Part shown: in pieces, positions 9,788 to 20,218 of the stretch
Numbering within the stretch: position 1 is the first letter of the stretch
Layout of the letters: every line of letters begins with the position of its first letter
Assembly: GCF_000350225.1 (NCBI RefSeq)
Contig: NW_005179030.1
Coordinates: 62,001 to 126,000, forward strand
DNA length: 64,000 bases
Source: Chondrus crispus
Taxonomy: Eukaryota; Rhodophyta; Florideophyceae; Gigartinales; Gigartinaceae
Direction of reading: 5' to 3'
Made by a program: the position numbers and the translations under genes
Notes under the pieces: generated by a model
Database searches by the model: none
Told to the model about the DNA's origin: nothing
What the model saw: only the letters and a program-made list of their open reading frames with translations

Positions 9788-12700
9788 GCTCCTCCGCGCG
9801 TCGAGCTTCCTCCTGCGAGCTGCTCGACGGGAACCATTTCAATTCGGGAAGCCCCACCGTCGGCCGGGGATCCGACCCTACGTCCGGCTTGCCCTTGACC
9901 TGAGAGTCCGCTCCTCGCCCCTACCTCGGGCCCTCCATCATCTACAATTCCCAAAGAAAATACCTCTGCTGCCGCTGTTTACCATGGCCTTCTCATGGCT
10001 CATGGTGTGGAGGGAGAACCTCTCCAGGGGGCGTCCCTGGACGACTTGCGAGTTCTAGCTCGGCTTGTCACCTCCCTTCCAAAGGGAAAATCCCTTGGGG
10101 CATAGTCTCGTTGAGACGGCGGCCACAGCACTTCCTTGCGACCTGTCCTTCTTTTCCTATCCTGCCCACCTAATAGTCGACTAGCAACTTTATCGTACGA
10201 CCTTTGGGAGATAAAAAGAACCCACCTGCGAATCTCCTGTTATTTCCCACTTCCTCCTCTTTCGTATTTTCAGTTTTCTCTTTCCTGATTTCCCTATGTT
10301 TCCTTCTCTTCAATTCCTCCTCTTTATCCTTGACCATTTTCTTCCCTCTTTTCCTACGCCCTGACTCTGCCTAACGGGGGCGGAAACGTGCGTGTTTACG
10401 GCATCTCCGACTTCCTCCTTTCGTTTGCCCTCTTCTTGCCGTAGGCGGGGACGTGGCGGTCCCAGACAATTTTTCTAGTCGCCCTTCCCCCTTTTTGTTC
10501 AGCTATCCACGAGACGTCGTCAATGATCGCATCTTCAGTTGCTCCGTTGCCCGTTTGGAGATTCCTCCTCAAGGAAATACAGTCCCCCCTAGAGTCTCTG
10601 AGGTGGTCCGTTTTTCTTTCCTCCTCTTCATTTCTCAATTTCCCCCAATTTCCTGCGCATTCCCGTTCTCCCATCCTCGATATGCGTCTTCCCTTTCCTC
10701 CTCTTTTGTGGTTTACCTCCTCTTCTTGTCTCTCCCTTTTTACCTCTTCAAATTCCTCACTTACCTCCTCTTTTCTTGCACATCGGGCATCCTCGAAAAC
10801 GTCATCAAGACCACCTACCATCCGTTCTCGGGGCTCCTTAGGGGGAAGATTATTGTCAATTAAATCCGACAAGACGAGGGGGGTTGCGACATCAAAATAA
10901 AATAACGTATGGGTCGTCGCCGTCGAGACGCTCGAACCCTCCCGTCCAGCTTGGCCGCTTCGTCCATTAACACGATTGGGGTCTACTGCACAACCCCTAC
11001 AATAAAAGAGGACCATTTCGCCCTTCATTGCTTTCAAAAGTCACGCGACTTTCGTAAAAATATTTGACACGTTCATCTCCACGTTTTCGTTCCTCTTCCA
11101 ACTCACTGGGGTTGTCTCGGTGGGCTTCCGCCTCTCCACACCTGCCGTATCGTAACATTCTTCCACTCAGTTTCTCCCGATCCCCGTGGTTCGAGGGCTA
11201 TTACTGTGTGCGACCTCGAGTGTTTCTGCTCCGCGATGCAGGTTATCTCGTCGATTTGCGTTCCCCCCCTCGCGACCGGGGTGGTTCTACGCTCCGGTCA
11301 GCGTCTCCATGCTTACATCAACTTACAAGGGCGCGTCGGGGCAGGTATCGCCCCATGACGTGTCTGCCCTCGGCGAGGACTGTAGTTCTCGGTACAAACT
11401 GTCGCGAAGTTAAACCATCTGGTGGTGTGTGACAAGGGAGAATCCTGTACGTGGAGCGACGTCGGCATGCCGGTACTCAAGGATGATCCCCTCATTCCTG
11501 TCGCTGTCTTGGACTGTTGTTGACGAGGATCGACGCTTGTCGATCTCACGAGCCACTGACACCTTGGTCTGAGTGATCCCTGGATCGTTGGTACAGCTGC
11601 GAAACCATACCCTCCGGTAGCAATTATGGTCTTAGCTGTCTTCGTTTTCCCGTTGCTTCTGCCAGTATTTGGCGAAACTCCGCTGTAAGGTCATGCCCTC
11701 GACCAATCCAAAAAAATAAAAGGTAGGGAGAAGGAGAAGAAGGCAGCGCCTTCATTATGCGCAACAGCGCGCACGCGCACTCGCTCGTAAGCCCTTCCTG
11801 AAAGGCGCGGGGCCAGGACCTCGTCCTTTCTTTTCTGTGGACGTCCTTCTCCTCGAAGTACGTCCGTGATGCTCATAAATATGCGCTCACAGGAGTGGCG
11901 AGTGCCAGGTGGGCGAGAGAAGAAAAAAAAGAAAAGGGGAGGGGTCTTTGTCGAGCTCTTCCCCTTTTAGGGGCTGAGGTGTGTCCGGGGATCGGCGGTT
12001 GTGGCTTGTGCCAACAAACAGGCATGATATCTCGCGGCGACCATGATTTCCCTAATTCTTGTTAATATTTTCGAATGGTGTTTCGCACCTCCTTTCTCGT
12101 GCTTTGGCAAGTCGCGCGCTCTCGGTACCAAGTCAAAGTAGCGTCTCACTTCTTATTTCATCATCATTTGTCTGGCGTTCTTTTCTCGAGTGTGAGGTTC
12201 CAGAATTGATTCTCGTTACCGACGGTGCGTCGACCTCCTTCCTGGGGTCTTCATCCAAGCTCTCCTTCCCGTGACTTCCTACCGTCCCCTTCATATCCTC
12301 TATCAATACGATCTGTCAAGTACGTACTCACTACACAGCGCGTGTCCCTCTTCTTGTATAGGCCAGAGGGCGTGTATGGCCAATGGGGTCCATGATTCCG
12401 GTGAGGAGTGCTCCTCTGGGTACCGTCACGGAAGCAAAGTGCATAAGCTTTCCTTAAGGATTGTCATAATTTTCCCATTGAGATCCCGCGCAGACGCGCT
12501 TGCGTCCGATCCCCTGGTGACATAGGGGAGATGCGAGGACAGAAAAAAATAAAAAACCAATAGGGGCTGTGTCGGTACGCTTTTTTCAAGCCAATATCGA
12601 GGGTCTCAATGAAACTTGCACCAGGCCCTCGTCGGGGGTTGGAACTCCCTTTCTTAGATTTGACTCCTTCTCCCAAGGAGCTAACGATACCGTTCGTTCC

Positions 12701-12850
12701 GCGTAGATTAACCTCGAAACAAAACAAAAAACGACAAAGACACAGTAGCCGGTTCACGTATACGGTGAACGTTGCCTGAGATGTCTCCATCAGTTGGGAG
12801 CTTCACCCCGAGGGGCTATTATAATTACGTGTCTCGTCAGTGCCTTCTGC
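9788..12850. other. long 3' region of the gypsy element, no clear gene
   Basis: The plus strand is rich in CT stretches, especially 10180-10850. A minus-strand frame at 10396-11028 (about 210 codons, in the sense orientation of the element) encodes a highly charged Glu/Arg/Lys-rich polypeptide. It has no recognised domain and mirrors the CT-rich composition, so coding is doubtful. Nothing else is supported. Confidence 0.4.
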
Positions 12851-12855
12851 ACGGT
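12851..12855. repeat. target site duplication ACGGT, left copy
   Basis: ACGGT immediately before the copia LTR at 12856. The same five bases follow the right LTR at 19062-19066. Confidence 0.92.
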
Positions 12856-13623
12856 TGTCAAGTTATGGGTCATGGCGAGCTGGTTACAGTGGAAGTCAGT
12901 GCAACGTATCGAGCAAGGAAATTGTGTAGAGGTGTCAACACGGTATCCGACGCGACGGGCGTAGTAGGTAGAGGACACTCTTCTGATGAAGAGAGCGTAG
13001 CGGCCGAAGGGTAAGGATGGCAAAGATTGGTCAGCACTAATTGCTGGGGCTTGCTCCACCCTCTATTCTCTTTTTTACTGCTCATTCCTCTTTCTTAAGT
13101 ATCCGCTTTTCGCTCGAACGCCGGTACTGTTCTACTGCTTTGCTGCTCTAATTCCGTGGTTGTAGATACATGTTGCACATATCGAATTGCACGTATCGGA
13201 ATTAGCTGTCTGCCCCACCCTCGTCCATCTCGAATTGGGCCGCGTGCCCTTTTGCCGTTCTCTTGCAATGAGAACAATTGCGCTTGCTTCTCAGACTGTC
13301 GTGCTCGTCTGAGGTACTCTATATCCACATGCATTGCCTTAGCTTTCCCCTTCTGTGCAAGGTGTTGCTGTTGCCTCTTTCCCTGTGACCCTCGGCGCGG
13401 TGGTGCTCACTGCTCCCTGGGTCTGCGTTTCTGCTTGCTTGTGTTGGTAAGTGCGTCTTATCAACAACCTATTGCTCATCAAACGATGAGCCGTTCTCAT
13501 GCTTGCTCGCTCGAAGATATCCTTTTGGCAGGGCTCGTTGTGAACAGGGGCTGTCACCCAATGGATCCAATTCTAACAAGTGTCAAAGTCTCTATGGTCT
13601 CATTTCACACTGATCAGATTACA
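12856..13623 (-). repeat. 3' LTR of the copia element (768 bp)
   Basis: Begins TGTCAAGTTATGGG and ends CTGATCAGATTACA on the plus strand. Same length as the right LTR and almost identical to it. Confidence 0.95.
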
Positions 13624-13633
13624 TACCCCCCAG
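13624..13633 (-). other. polypurine tract of the copia element
   Basis: On the minus strand CTGGGGGGTA directly precedes the 3' LTR. Confidence 0.7.
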
Positions 13634-13666
13634 TCACTTGAATACATTCGAAGTGACTTAACATCA

Positions 13667-16381
13667 TCACTGCCAATCAGCGCTATCTAATGCTTGCCCC
13701 TTCAGAAGTTGTGGGTCAATTTTTCCAGTGGTGCAGATATTATTGAGGAGTTTCCACAAGGTGAAGTTCCTCTTGGTTAAGGCGTCGGCAATGTTTTGCG
13801 TACCAGGTATCCACCTGACGACGTTGACATCTGCTGCCTCGAAGCTGTCCCGGATCCGTTGCACGGTCTGCCTCAGCCTGTACTCGTTTCCTTCGTGAAG
13901 GGTTGTGATTGTATCGAATAGCCCCATTGAATCGACAAGGATCTCATTGCGCATCCTGATCTTTGGAAACAATGAGTTGATTCCCATCTTCAGATAGAAG
14001 CCACGATCATCACCTTCTGCACAGGCCAGGATCTCGGCTCCATAACTAGAATGGCTTATCCGCCTTTGCTTTGTGCTCGCCCAGTCCAGTACGTGGAAGA
14101 GTTCCGATCCATCTTGCATCGTTGTTCGTACACCTGATACTAACCCGGTTTGCCCATACGATTTGCGAGCGGTGATGTTGAACGACGCGTCCGAAAATGT
14201 CGATAGAATAGCGTTGGAGACATTACCAGGACTGTGATACACGATGGTGGGGTCCAACTTCCTAATATCCCGCACTGTGTCATTCGCCTCTACGATATGT
14301 CCGACTTTGAGGAGGGACAATTTTTGTTGCATGTTGGAGCTAGCATAAGCAGCCGGCGGTAAGACACCTTTTCCGAGCCATAACAGAAAACCAGCGAGAC
14401 TTCGGAATTGTGTAACCTCACGCTCGGTTGCATTATCTCCGGGTTGCTTACGTCTTTCCCTGGAAATGGGTATCTCCTGCAGCTGTTTCATGTATCCGTG
14501 CATGGACATCCGAATCGACCCACTTGCGTCCTGGTCAATTTCACAACCGTTAAAGAAGAACTTACTGTTGATGATAACCTTACCGACGTCGAATCTTTTC
14601 TTCAATTTTTCCACAAATTCCGTTATCACGGCTACTGCGCCGCAGCATATGAAGTCGTCGGTGACTTTTGCGACTGCCATTGATATCTGTCCCAGGCTGT
14701 TTCTGAGTACATATATCTGGTTCAACCCGGGCACACGCTCTAGACCCGCTTTCATAGTCATCCAGTATTCAACTGTCTTCGCCCATTGTCTCCCAGCCTC
14801 CACAATTCCGTATGGTAACTTTACCAATCTCCAGAGCTTACCGCGGGTGCCATTCCATTCTCTTGGTGGCCGTACGTAAATCTGTCGCGTGATTGGTCCG
14901 CTCTGAAGGTAGGCTCCGCTGACGTCGGCCATGGCTAGCCTCATCTCAAGGAATGTGGTTATGGCAAGAAGAATTCTTATGACGTCGAACTGTGCGGCGG
15001 AGGAGTCTTTCCTGATCTTATCTTTTTCGTCGTCTCGATTTCCGTGTGGCACTATTCTGGCTTTAAGGACTTGCGAGCCATCTTCGTTGCTTTTGACCTT
15101 GTACACAACGTGGGAAGAGATTACGTTGGCGTCTCGTGGCACCTCTGACTCGTCCACCTCCTCGTATGCATCCCTCCAATTGGAAGAGTGTTCCTTCTCG
15201 AAGGCTTCTGGCACTATCCAGGACGGCGCGGACTCCAGACGTTTGCGGCTGACTTGGTCTTTTCCAATTGTTTTGTAGATGCTCTGTATGAGTCTCGCGC
15301 GATCGGATGTGAGCGTCGTATTTCTTGGAAGTGATCCTGTCACCCTCAACTTTCCAATGTCGGCTGCGGGGTTTTCCGCTTGCGGTGGTTTGCTATCAGC
15401 GAGCAGGGTCGGAGATGTGCGTGCGTCGGACACTTCATGCGGTGGCCTTTCTTTATTCTCCCCCCTGTCCGATGAGACGCATTTTCCCGATATTGCTTCT
15501 GGGAGTATGGCATTCGCGTGAATTTCACAGTCGTCTTCTGTGGCCAGTTCGTCTTCCAAAGAGCGAGACATCAGGTCTTGCGTGAGCTGGCTCTTTGGAG
15601 CGACGCGGACGTCTTTGTACGCGATCGTCATAGGCGGACCTTTCGTTGATCGTCTTGCGAGAACTCGATGCTGTTGGGCCTCCATAACCGTGGCTTTGAC
15701 CCATTCGTTTTTCTTCGACTTGCTGGAGGTCTCGTAATACACCCAGATTGGGTCCCCCTTTTTTAGGATTTGGCTTGGTAGGGTTCTATTGTTTTTACTG
15801 TTGAGCAAAGTTTGCAGAGCGCGAGTTGCGGCTTGTTCCTTGTGAGCGTCGAGCAGCTCCGGTGTGACCCGAGAGCTGGGCATTCCAAGAATGGAAGGCG
15901 AATACCCTTTTGCGAGTTGAAACGAGCTAAGCGTCCTCGAACCAGAGAAGAGGTTTGAAAGAAACACTGCCCTCGAGACGATTGTTTCAGCGTCAGCGTC
16001 GGTGATGTCGCTGTCCAGCTTGCGAATGATTGCCTTGATAGTTCCGTTTTTTTGCTCAACGGTTCCCAGCTTGTTGTGGCGGCGTGACGGCCGTGACTTG
16101 TACGTGATGCCATACTGTTTCAACAACTTATGAAAAGCTGGCTTATCGTATGTGTCGTCCGCTGAGATGGCTTGCGGTGCTCCGTGTACGCAAATCCAGA
16201 ACTGTTCCACATATCGTTGCATCGTGTGAACGGATTGGTTTGTTACAATTCGCGTTTCAGACCAACCCGTTTCGCGGTCTGTCATGTTAATGAGCGTGTT
16301 TTTGACATCTTTTATGTTGCAGTGCATGAAGTCTGTTTGTACTTCTTGGTTGAAGGCGGCGTTAACAAAAGTCAGTGACAC
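13667..16381 (-). CDS. pol: copia pol: integrase catalytic core, reverse transcriptase, RNase H
   Basis: An open frame of 904 codons from the first ATG. The frame extends upstream to the slip site at 16534-16540, where it includes the integrase zinc finger (IHRYTH, then CEVC). Integrase core: QTDFM Asp, ISADDTYDK Asp, and Glu in NKLGTVEQKNG. Reverse transcriptase: Asp in MADVSGAYLQS, and the catalytic pair in VTDDFICCG, so the usual YVDD is TDD preceded by Val. RNase H: FSDASFN, SSYGAEILA, VDSMGLFD and IPGTQNIADALTKR supply the DEDD residues. No stop interrupts the domains. The product would act in cytoplasmic virus-like particles and nuclear integration, as is known for the superfamily. Confidence 0.93.
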   Translation of the reverse strand: MSLTFVNAAFNQEVQTDFMHCNIKDVKNTLINMTDRETGWSETRIVTNQSVHTMQRYVEQFWICVHGAPQAISADDTYDKPAFHKLLKQYGITYKSRPSRRHNKLGTVEQKNGTIKAIIRKLDSDITDADAETIVSRAVFLSNLFSGSRTLSSFQLAKGYSPSILGMPSSRVTPELLDAHKEQAATRALQTLLNSKNNRTLPSQILKKGDPIWVYYETSSKSKKNEWVKATVMEAQQHRVLARRSTKGPPMTIAYKDVRVAPKSQLTQDLMSRSLEDELATEDDCEIHANAILPEAISGKCVSSDRGENKERPPHEVSDARTSPTLLADSKPPQAENPAADIGKLRVTGSLPRNTTLTSDRARLIQSIYKTIGKDQVSRKRLESAPSWIVPEAFEKEHSSNWRDAYEEVDESEVPRDANVISSHVVYKVKSNEDGSQVLKARIVPHGNRDDEKDKIRKDSSAAQFDVIRILLAITTFLEMRLAMADVSGAYLQSGPITRQIYVRPPREWNGTRGKLWRLVKLPYGIVEAGRQWAKTVEYWMTMKAGLERVPGLNQIYVLRNSLGQISMAVAKVTDDFICCGAVAVITEFVEKLKKRFDVGKVIINSKFFFNGCEIDQDASGSIRMSMHGYMKQLQEIPISRERRKQPGDNATEREVTQFRSLAGFLLWLGKGVLPPAAYASSNMQQKLSLLKVGHIVEANDTVRDIRKLDPTIVYHSPGNVSNAILSTFSDASFNITARKSYGQTGLVSGVRTTMQDGSELFHVLDWASTKQRRISHSSYGAEILACAEGDDRGFYLKMGINSLFPKIRMRNEILVDSMGLFDTITTLHEGNEYRLRQTVQRIRDSFEAADVNVVRWIPGTQNIADALTKRNFTLWKLLNNICTTGKIDPQLLKGQALDSADWQ

Positions 16382-16434
16382 TTTGCGGGTGCTTGCCGGT
16401 CGCCCGTTCTTCGTACATACTTCACATTCGCTAT

Positions 16435-17058
16435 CTACGACATCGATTGCGTTTGCCAGTTGGCTGTCGAGTATGCCTGCGGTTTTGCATATGCTTTTGA
16501 TCTCTTCAGCTGGGGCATGAGTATAGCGATGGATTTTTTTGAGAAGGCGAGAGGTGTACGCTTCCCCAAGTTGCTGATATTTGCCATGAGTGTTGCGACG
16601 GAGGACTGTTTATGAGGGATGATTTCGAGTCTTAGTCTCTTAGTCTTGCTGTGGTTGTGTTCATACTCAATGTATGTGAGCAGCGAGAATGACCTTGTGT
16701 CGGTAGGACGCCGAAATCTGATGTGCCTCGGTATTTTTGTGTTGATGACGTCGGCATGCTGCATGACATCAAGTCCGACTATGAGTGGTGATTCACCTCG
16801 TACAAGGTCGAAGGTGAGGGCCACGGGTTTACTGTGTTGGTCCATGATTGTCAATGTCCAGGTTGCTACGATTGGCCTTGCGTCATGGCAGTCGTCGCCC
16901 CATCCGTGTTCATAATACTCTCGTGGTGCAACAAGTATAAGCGGGATCCCGAGCAAGTCACAGAGTGTAGCAGCGTTGAATATGCCGCCTGTAGAAGAAG
17001 GAGCTCCTTCGTCGATTATGGGATTGGGATCGGTTTGGAGCTTAACGGATCCCATCAT
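16435..17058 (-). CDS. copia protease, with integrase N-terminus entered by frameshift
   Basis: A frame of 207 codons starting with two ATGs (MMGSVKL). The aspartic protease motif reads IIDEGAPSSTGG, with DEG in place of the common DTG or DSG, followed by the hydrophobic PLIVGLDVM near residue 88 that corresponds to the second protease motif. After the A7 run at 16534-16540 the homology to copia integrase zinc fingers continues in the -1 frame, and the last residues of this frame before its stop look meaningless. Its start overlaps the gag stop as ATGA. The frame seems intact. Confidence 0.85.
   Translation of the reverse strand: MMGSVKLQTDPNPIIDEGAPSSTGGIFNAATLCDLLGIPLILVAPREYYEHGWGDDCHDARPIVATWTLTIMDQHSKPVALTFDLVRGESPLIVGLDVMQHADVINTKIPRHIRFRRPTDTRSFSLLTYIEYEHNHSKTKRLRLEIIPHKQSSVATLMANISNLGKRTPLAFSKKSIAILMPQLKRSKAYAKPQAYSTANWQTQSMS
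16534..16540 (-). promoter_or_regulatory. putative -1 ribosomal frameshift site A_AAA_AAA
   Basis: On the minus strand seven adenines are phased as tcA AAA AAA tcc in the protease frame, the arrangement required for a -1 slip. After the slip the reading becomes K-K-I-H-R-Y-T-H, the start of the integrase zinc finger. The alternative is a recent one-base indel in a homopolymer. Confidence 0.55.
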
Positions 17059-18497
17059 TGAAAATAGGCTGCAGATTGGTTGGTTGTGACGTTCTTGTTG
17101 TTAGTTTCCTGAGCCTTCTTCGCATTGCTCTCCGCCCACTGCTGCTGTATGGGATGTTCTTCACACCCAAAGTCGCCCTTCCAGTGACCTACCTTCTTGC
17201 AAGCATGACAAACGCTGTCCTTCTTTTTGCCTGTACCCGCCAGAATGTACGGTTTGTACTTTTTTATGTTGGACGGCCCTGCGCCCTGGTATTCTTTACG
17301 CTTACCCATCATCGTCCCTTTCTTCTGCGAGTATGATTCAGCCTTGTACTCATCGTCCCGAATACGAGGCTTTCCACTCTCAATATCTTCATCGGCTTTT
17401 ATGTCACATAGGGCATCGACGGCATCATCAAGCGTGATGCCATGTGTGGAGTGGTCCAGGTTGCTCGAGTTGATAGATCTTCTGCGCAGATCGGAAGCTG
17501 TATTTCGCACTGTCCCAACCATATTGCGGGTTTGGTCGATGACCATCTGGATATTCTGGTTGAGCACTGTAGGCCCATCTGCGGCTTCCCATGCCGAAAG
17601 GGCTGTCGAGGCTGTCTCAGCCTTCTCCAGCATTTCTGTGAATATCGATACGGTAACGTTGACGGTATCCTCCGGGGGCTGCTCATTTCTGCTGCTCGAT
17701 TTTGTCACGAGCTGGGTGACAATGTTGTTGAAGGTTGCTGACGGGAGCTTCGCGTTCTCAAGAAGCAAAATGGCAAAATTTTGGCTTTCTTGCATGCCTT
17801 GGGAGGAACTGCACATGTTCAAGTAACGCTTGGCGAGCCCTTGGAACTTCCTTGCGAACGCGTGCGGTTTTTCTCCCTTGGTCCTGATACATTTGTAGAT
17901 GCTCTGGGAGATCCCGACCAAGCGCCGAATGCCATCAGTCGGACTGTCTTTTGCGATGATCTGCACGATTTCGTTTAAAAGCTTAAATTGCTCCTTGGCC
18001 ATATTGGCCACACTCATATCTTCATCGTCATCGTCGAGGTTGAGGGATATATGGTTTCGTTGTACGGCGTTATCCAAAATGTTTCGCTGGTCTTGCTCGA
18101 GAGAATAGTACAAAGTGAGCCCCAAAGCGCTAAGCATACCTTTTGCTCTGTTATCGCCACCTTTCGCATAGCGTTTCACGATTTGACACCATGTCTTCAC
18201 ATCCAGCCGCCACTGGTATTTATCTGTCTCATGCGTCAGTTTTGGAGGTTCGATAAGTGATCGATTTGAAGAGTTAGCGTCTGGGCCCATAACTGTCAAG
18301 TTATGGGTCATGGCGAGCTGGTTACAGTGGAAGTCAGTGCAACGTATCGAGCAAGGAAATTGTGTAGAGGTGTCAACACGGTATCCGACGCGACGGGCGT
18401 AGTAGGTAGAGGACACTCTTCTGATGAAGAGAGCGTAGCGGCCGAAGGGTAAGGATGGCAAAGATTGGTCAGCACTAATTGCTGGGGCTTGCTCCAC
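17055..18497 (-). CDS. gag: copia gag
   Basis: An open frame of 480 codons from an ATG inside the 5' LTR. A second candidate start is the ATG at 18288-18290 (MGPDANSSNRS), which overlaps the primer binding site and gives 411 codons. The capsid-like region has the pattern of copia gag proteins (YQWRLDVKTWCQIVKR, ILLLENAKLPSATFNNIV). A zinc knuckle near the C-terminus reads CHACKKVGHWKGDFGC, so the last spacer is longer than in the canonical CX2CX4HX4C. The frame ends SAAYFQ at the TGA that overlaps the next start. The protein would form the particle coat and bind RNA. Confidence 0.9.
   Translation of the reverse strand: MEQAPAISADQSLPSLPFGRYALFIRRVSSTYYARRVGYRVDTSTQFPCSIRCTDFHCNQLAMTHNLTVMGPDANSSNRSLIEPPKLTHETDKYQWRLDVKTWCQIVKRYAKGGDNRAKGMLSALGLTLYYSLEQDQRNILDNAVQRNHISLNLDDDDEDMSVANMAKEQFKLLNEIVQIIAKDSPTDGIRRLVGISQSIYKCIRTKGEKPHAFARKFQGLAKRYLNMCSSSQGMQESQNFAILLLENAKLPSATFNNIVTQLVTKSSSRNEQPPEDTVNVTVSIFTEMLEKAETASTALSAWEAADGPTVLNQNIQMVIDQTRNMVGTVRNTASDLRRRSINSSNLDHSTHGITLDDAVDALCDIKADEDIESGKPRIRDDEYKAESYSQKKGTMMGKRKEYQGAGPSNIKKYKPYILAGTGKKKDSVCHACKKVGHWKGDFGCEEHPIQQQWAESNAKKAQETNNKNVTTNQSAAYFQ
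18277..18289 (-). other. primer binding site of the copia element
   Basis: On the minus strand TGGGCCCAGACGC begins four bases after the LTR end. It would pair with a tRNA 3' end GCGTCTGGGCCCA. The tRNA is not identified. The preceding A makes an ATG that overlaps the site. Confidence 0.6.
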
Positions 18498-19061
18498 CCT
18501 CTATTCTCTTTTTTACTGCTCATTCCTCTTTCTTAAGTATCCGCTTTTCGCTCGAACGCCGGTACTGTTCTACTGCTTTGCTGCTCTAATTCCGTGGTTG
18601 TAGATACATGTTGCACATATCGAATTGCACGTATCGGAATTAGCTGTCTGCCCCACCCTCGTCCATCTCGAATTGGGCCGCGTGCCCTTTTGCCGTTCTC
18701 TTGCAATGAGAACAATTGCGCTTGCTTCTCAGACTGTCGCGCTCGTCTGAGGTACTCTATATCCACATGCATTGCCTTAGCTTTCCCCTTCTGTGCAAGG
18801 TGTTGCTGTTGCCTCTTTCCCTGTGACCCTCGGCGCGGTGGTGCTCACTGCTCCCTGGGTCTGCGTTTCTGCTTGCTTGTGTTGGTAAGTGCGTCTTATC
18901 AACAACCTATTGCTCATCAAACGATGAGCCGTTCTCATGCTTGCTCGCTCGAAGATATCCTTTTGGCAGGGCTCGTTGTGAACAGGGGCTGTCACCCAAT
19001 GGATCCAATTCTAACAAGTGTCAAAGTCTCTATGGTCTCATTTCACACTGATCAGATTACA
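18294..19061 (-). repeat. 5' LTR of the copia element (768 bp)
   Basis: Direct repeat of 12856-13623 with the same ends. It contains an in-frame ATG (18495-18497) from which gag can be read out of the LTR. Confidence 0.95.
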
Positions 19062-19066
19062 ACGGT
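19062..19066. repeat. target site duplication ACGGT, right copy
   Basis: Matches 12851-12855. Confidence 0.92.
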
Positions 19067-20218
19067 AAAGGAAAAAAGTAAAAACGTGAAGAGAGTCGCC
19101 ACGAACGTAAATCCATGTACAAGGTTGTAGGGCATCCTTCAGGGTTTCCGACGTATTCTTTCGCGACACGGACCATACTGTCTGCTTGGTGCTCATCAGG
19201 TCTCGTACGACCCTCGCTCGTCCTTCGCGCCTCATTGCGCGCATTCCCACGGGGGGAAGGGGCTTCTTCTTCGTTCTCAATGGAACGCCTTGTTTCGAAT
19301 CTTGGGTCTACTGTAGGGTTCCCCTTCTCATTGGCGTGGCAATAGCCTCCTTCTTAGTCCTTGTAGGTTCTTCTGATCGACCCTCGCAGTGCGGGGTCGT
19401 TTCCTTGACGACACAGAAAATAATAGTAACTGGAACAGAACAATAACAAAACAGAAAAGAGGAAAAGTGAATAAAATAAAGAAACAAAGAAACGACAGAG
19501 TTGAAGAGAAATCATGATGGGTAAGTGCTAAGTAGACCGTCCTGGAAAAAATATATAATAGGACCGATTGTGAGCGTCGACGTCGGTCACCGCGGGTGAA
19601 TTCGTAGCTGCACTCTTCTGAGGGTGGTCCCTTTGGACGAGTTTTCGTGCTCGGCGAGCATGGGCAGTATGTTAGCAGTGAGTGTGACGATCGGCTTCGT
19701 GTGAGGTCGGGTGGGGCTTGGCTGCGGGGCGACTTAGAATAGTTATGTCGCCGACTGTGGCAAACGATCACCACTTATCGTGCGTGCTGCAGCTGCCGTA
19801 ATTTTTCCTGCTTTTTGATTATAATTTCACAGCATGGCTGGAATCGACTTCTCACTTGTGTCGCCTGTTCAGCGGGTTGTTGTCGACACGCTTACATATG
19901 TCTATATAATTTGATTTCATCATCCCTTCCACGTGGGCGGACCGTCCGTTCGAAACGTCATTTCTCGTGCGTACCGTGATGAGGCGTGCGTGTTTTCCAA
20001 GAGGCTCAATGCCTCATCCAAAGATACAGTCTCGCTTCTCTGCCTTGCTCTCCTTTCTTTCAAACTTCTTATCTGCAGACCCCGTAGATGTGTTCCTTTC
20101 TCGAAGTTCTGACCTCTCTGTTGTCTCTAACCTACTAATTCTATTTTCGATGGCTATCCCGGTTGTGCGTGCGACGCTTGCGTGGGTAAGGGCAGCCTTT
20201 TCCTTCGGAAATATGTGA
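19067..20218. other. gypsy 3' region between chromodomain and copia insertion
   Basis: About 1.15 kb directly downstream of the pol stop. No ORF or motif here convinces me. Confidence 0.4.

Larger units (their letters stand above)
12856..19061 (-). mobile_element. Ty1/copia retrotransposon, young and complete
   Basis: A 6206-bp minus-strand element with two 768-bp LTRs that differ at the single site I noticed (near 13300 versus 18738), perfect ACGGT target duplications, a PBS, a polypurine tract and three long ORFs with all expected catalytic residues visible. It is inserted in the 3' region of the gypsy element. LTR near-identity indicates recent insertion. It is the only element in the window that looks potentially active. 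Confidence 0.95.

Noticed and set aside
10396-11028. Env-like gene in the gypsy 3' region
   Set aside because: It is highly charged, mirrors CT-rich sequence, and has no signal peptide, membrane segment or known domain.
12790-13059. Separate short gene starting MEQAPAIS
   Set aside because: It is the LTR copy of the gag N-terminus, cut off at the 3' LTR end.
13156-13641. Plus-strand ORF of about 161 codons, repeated at 18594-19130
   Set aside because: It lies wholly in the copia LTRs, antisense to gag, and is duplicated only because the LTR is. No domain.
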